NCBI RefSeq assembly: GCF_051401765.1
Contig: NW_027480492.1
Span: 1 to 64,000 of the forward strand
Source: Calliopsis andreniformis
Lineage: Eukaryota; Arthropoda; Insecta; Hymenoptera; Andrenidae
Length of the DNA: 64,000 nt
Direction of reading: 5' to 3'
Shown here: positions 62,901-64,000 of the stretch, piece after piece
How positions within the stretch are numbered: the stretch's first letter is position 1
How the letters are laid out: every line of letters starts with the position of its first letter
Program-made: the position numbers and the translations under genes
The notes under the pieces: model-generated
Database searches by the model: none
The model's input: only the letters and a program-made list of their open reading frames with translations
What the model was told of the DNA's origin: nothing

Positions 62901-64000
62901 ACGATTGAGTGTTGAGGATTGAGCATTGAAGACTGAGGACTGAGTGTTGAGGGTTGAGTGATGTGAATTGATGTTTGTGGATTGAGATTTGAAGATTGAA
63001 GATTGGGGATTGAGTATTGAAGACTGTGAATTGAGGATATTCTATTGAGGATTGAGGAATGACAATTGATAGTTGCGGACTGAGGGATGAAGATTGAGGA
63101 TTCAGGATTGAGGATACGGAATTGAGGTTTGAGGACTGAGGATCGAGGATTGTGGATTGAGTATTGAGGGTTGAAGATTGAGGATTGAGGATTGAGAATT
63201 GAGGATTGAGGATGGAGGATGAGGACTGAGGGTTGAGGATTGAGGTTTGAGGTATGAGGATTGAGGATTGACGATTGAGGATTCAGGATTGAGGATTGAG
63301 TATTGAAGATTGAGGATTGATAACTGAGGATTGAAGATCGAGGATTGAGGATAGGGGATTGAAGATTGAGTATTGAGGATTGAAGATTGAGGATTGAGGA
63401 TTGAGGATTGAGGATTGAGGATTGAGGATTGAGGATTGATGACTGAGGATTGAGGATTGAGGTTTGAGGATTGAGGATTGAGGATTGAGGATTGAGTATT
63501 GAGGATTGCAGATTGAGGATTGAGGATTAAGGATTGAAGAATGAGGATTGAGGATTGAGGATTGAGGATTGATGACTGAGGATTGAGGATTGAGGATTGA
63601 GGATTGAGGATTGAGGATTGAGGATTGAGGACTAAGGATTGAAGAATGAGGATTGAGGATTGAGGATTGAGTATTGATGACTGAGGATTGAGGATTGAGG
63701 ATTGAGGATTGTGGACTGAGGATTTAGGATTGAGGATTGAGCATTGAGGATTGACGATTGAGGCCTGGGGATTGGGGATTGAAGATTGAGGATTAAGGAT
63801 TGAGGATTGGGGATTGAGGATCTAGGATTCTAGATTGATTATTGAGGACAGAAGATTGGGAATTGAGGTTTGAGGTTTGAGTATTGAGAATTGGGGACGA
63901 GGACTGAGGGTTGAGGATTGAGGTTTGAGGAACGACAATTGAGGATTGAGGATTGAGGATTGAGGACTGAGGATTGAGGATTGAGGATTGAGAATTGTGG
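53971..64000. repeat. 12-kb segmental duplication, copy 2 (cut by window end)
   Basis: This is the second copy of 41.38-53.97 kb in the same orientation. The left junction lies near 53.95-54.0 kb. Relative to copy 1 it lacks the second Y' unit of the 0.8-0.9 kb tandem and a 335-bp A-block segment; the join is at about 58.99-59.00 kb, just before GATTGTGATTTGAGG. It has an extra C block (GAATTC 56593), an extra 315 bp (45 heptamers) near 57.5 kb and an extra 490 bp (70 heptamers) at 63.22-63.71 kb. At 64000 it is still matching, so the right boundary is unknown. Confidence 0.87.
59243..60720. repeat. C-block cluster in copy 2 of the 12-kb duplication
   Basis: GAATTC sites at 59320, 59594, 59798, 60135, 60409 and 60634 (spacings 274, 204, 337, 274 and 225) mirror the cluster at 46.96-48.42 kb at an offset of 12283. 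The last spacing is 21 bp longer because this copy keeps the three heptamers missing at 48.15 kb. Private words shared with copy 1 include GATACTCTATTG near 59.33 kb and GATGTTCGTGG near 59.54 kb. Confidence 0.87.

Larger units (their letters stand above)
1..64000 (+). repeat. Heptanucleotide satellite array, unit TTGAGGA
   Basis: The window consists of tandem TTGAGGA units on the + strand (GAGGATT in another phase). Common variants are TTGAAGA, TTGAGTA, TTGAGAA, TTGAGGG, TTGTGGA, CTGAGGA, TTGACGA and TTGGGGA. A perfect unit is 3 G, 2 A, 2 T and no C, about 43% GC with extreme G-over-C skew. The skew never flips, so no segment is inverted. The 7-nt phase is broken by 6-mers such as GAGGAT before GAGG, by 8-mers such as TTTTAGGA, and by the landmark blocks described separately. 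No stretch of ordinary unique sequence interrupts the array, and both ends of the window lie inside it. Satellite DNA of this kind is known from eukaryotic heterochromatin. The host lineage cannot be read from the sequence. Confidence 0.98.

Noticed and set aside
1..64000. CRISPR array
   Set aside because: The repeat is 7 bp with no unique spacers. The longer blocks are irregularly spaced, and the filler between them is the same heptamer. No cas-like gene is present.
1..64000. Telomeric repeat related to TTTAGGG or TTAGGG
   Set aside because: TTGAGGA resembles the plant-type unit TTTAGGG at five of seven positions. However, copies are highly degenerate, arranged in higher-order repeats up to 12 kb, and no true telomeric run is present. 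Resemblance alone is not enough.
1..64000. Triplex-forming (H-DNA) tract
   Set aside because: Purine runs are only about five bases (GAGGA) and are broken by TT in every unit, too short for an intramolecular triplex.
1..64000. tRNA, rRNA or other structured RNA genes
   Set aside because: The + strand has almost no C and so cannot form the G-C stems these RNAs need. No promoter-box or loop signature was seen.
53971..64000. Copy 2 of the 12-kb segment as a pure assembly artefact
   Set aside because: Copies differ by several discrete indels (335, 315, 442, 490, 21 bp) and by substitutions, which the same reads used twice would not give. A collapsed or wrongly counted number of copies is still possible.

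Overview
The whole 64 kb window is one uninterrupted tandem satellite array. Its unit is a 7-bp repeat, TTGAGGA on the + strand (TCCTCAA on the - strand), present in roughly nine thousand mostly degenerate copies. I found no protein-coding gene, RNA gene, transposon, CRISPR array, phage or bacterial feature. The + strand is built from G, A and T and is nearly free of C throughout, so the array keeps one orientation from end to end. Long open frames exist only on the - strand. They follow from the repeat arithmetic: 21 nt make three heptamers and seven stop-free codons reading N-P-Q-S-S-I-L in every - frame, while TGA recurs in every + frame. I do not call them genes. A structure of this size and nested organisation suggests a nuclear eukaryotic genome, in heterochromatin such as a pericentromere, subtelomere or sex chromosome. 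The sequence does not identify the species.

On top of the heptamer lies a second layer of about 180-205 bp landmark blocks whose sequence departs from the unit. I call them A (about 33 copies), B (about 11 full copies plus 5'-truncated forms) and C (about 40 copies). A and B look like diverged relatives. C reads as the left half of A joined to the right half of B. Only A occurs from 1 to 10.4 kb. B first appears at 10.4 kb. C first appears at 29.2 kb and dominates to the right end.

Layout: 1-9.3 kb, two copies of a 4.5-5 kb higher-order repeat (HOR). 9.3-11.6 kb, mosaic with the first B block. 11.6-17.5 kb, a 370-bp tandem duplication and two copies of a 2.7-2.85 kb HOR. 17.5-24.6 kb, A-rich mosaic with three copies of a 0.6 kb segment. 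24.6-28.1 kb, mosaic of A and B with a 342-bp tandem. 28.1-38.6 kb, three copies of a 3.3-3.9 kb HOR. 38.6-40.8 kb, a C-block cluster. 40.8-42.5 kb, a 0.8-0.9 kb tandem. 41.4-64 kb, two copies of a 12-12.6 kb segment, the second cut by the window edge. The first of these contains a 1606-bp tandem duplication.

Nothing here works together as genes. The informative content is the evolutionary record: repeated unequal exchange, hybrid block formation and segment amplification on scales from 7 bp to 12 kb. All offsets were obtained by matching landmark words by eye. Identity percentages were not computed.
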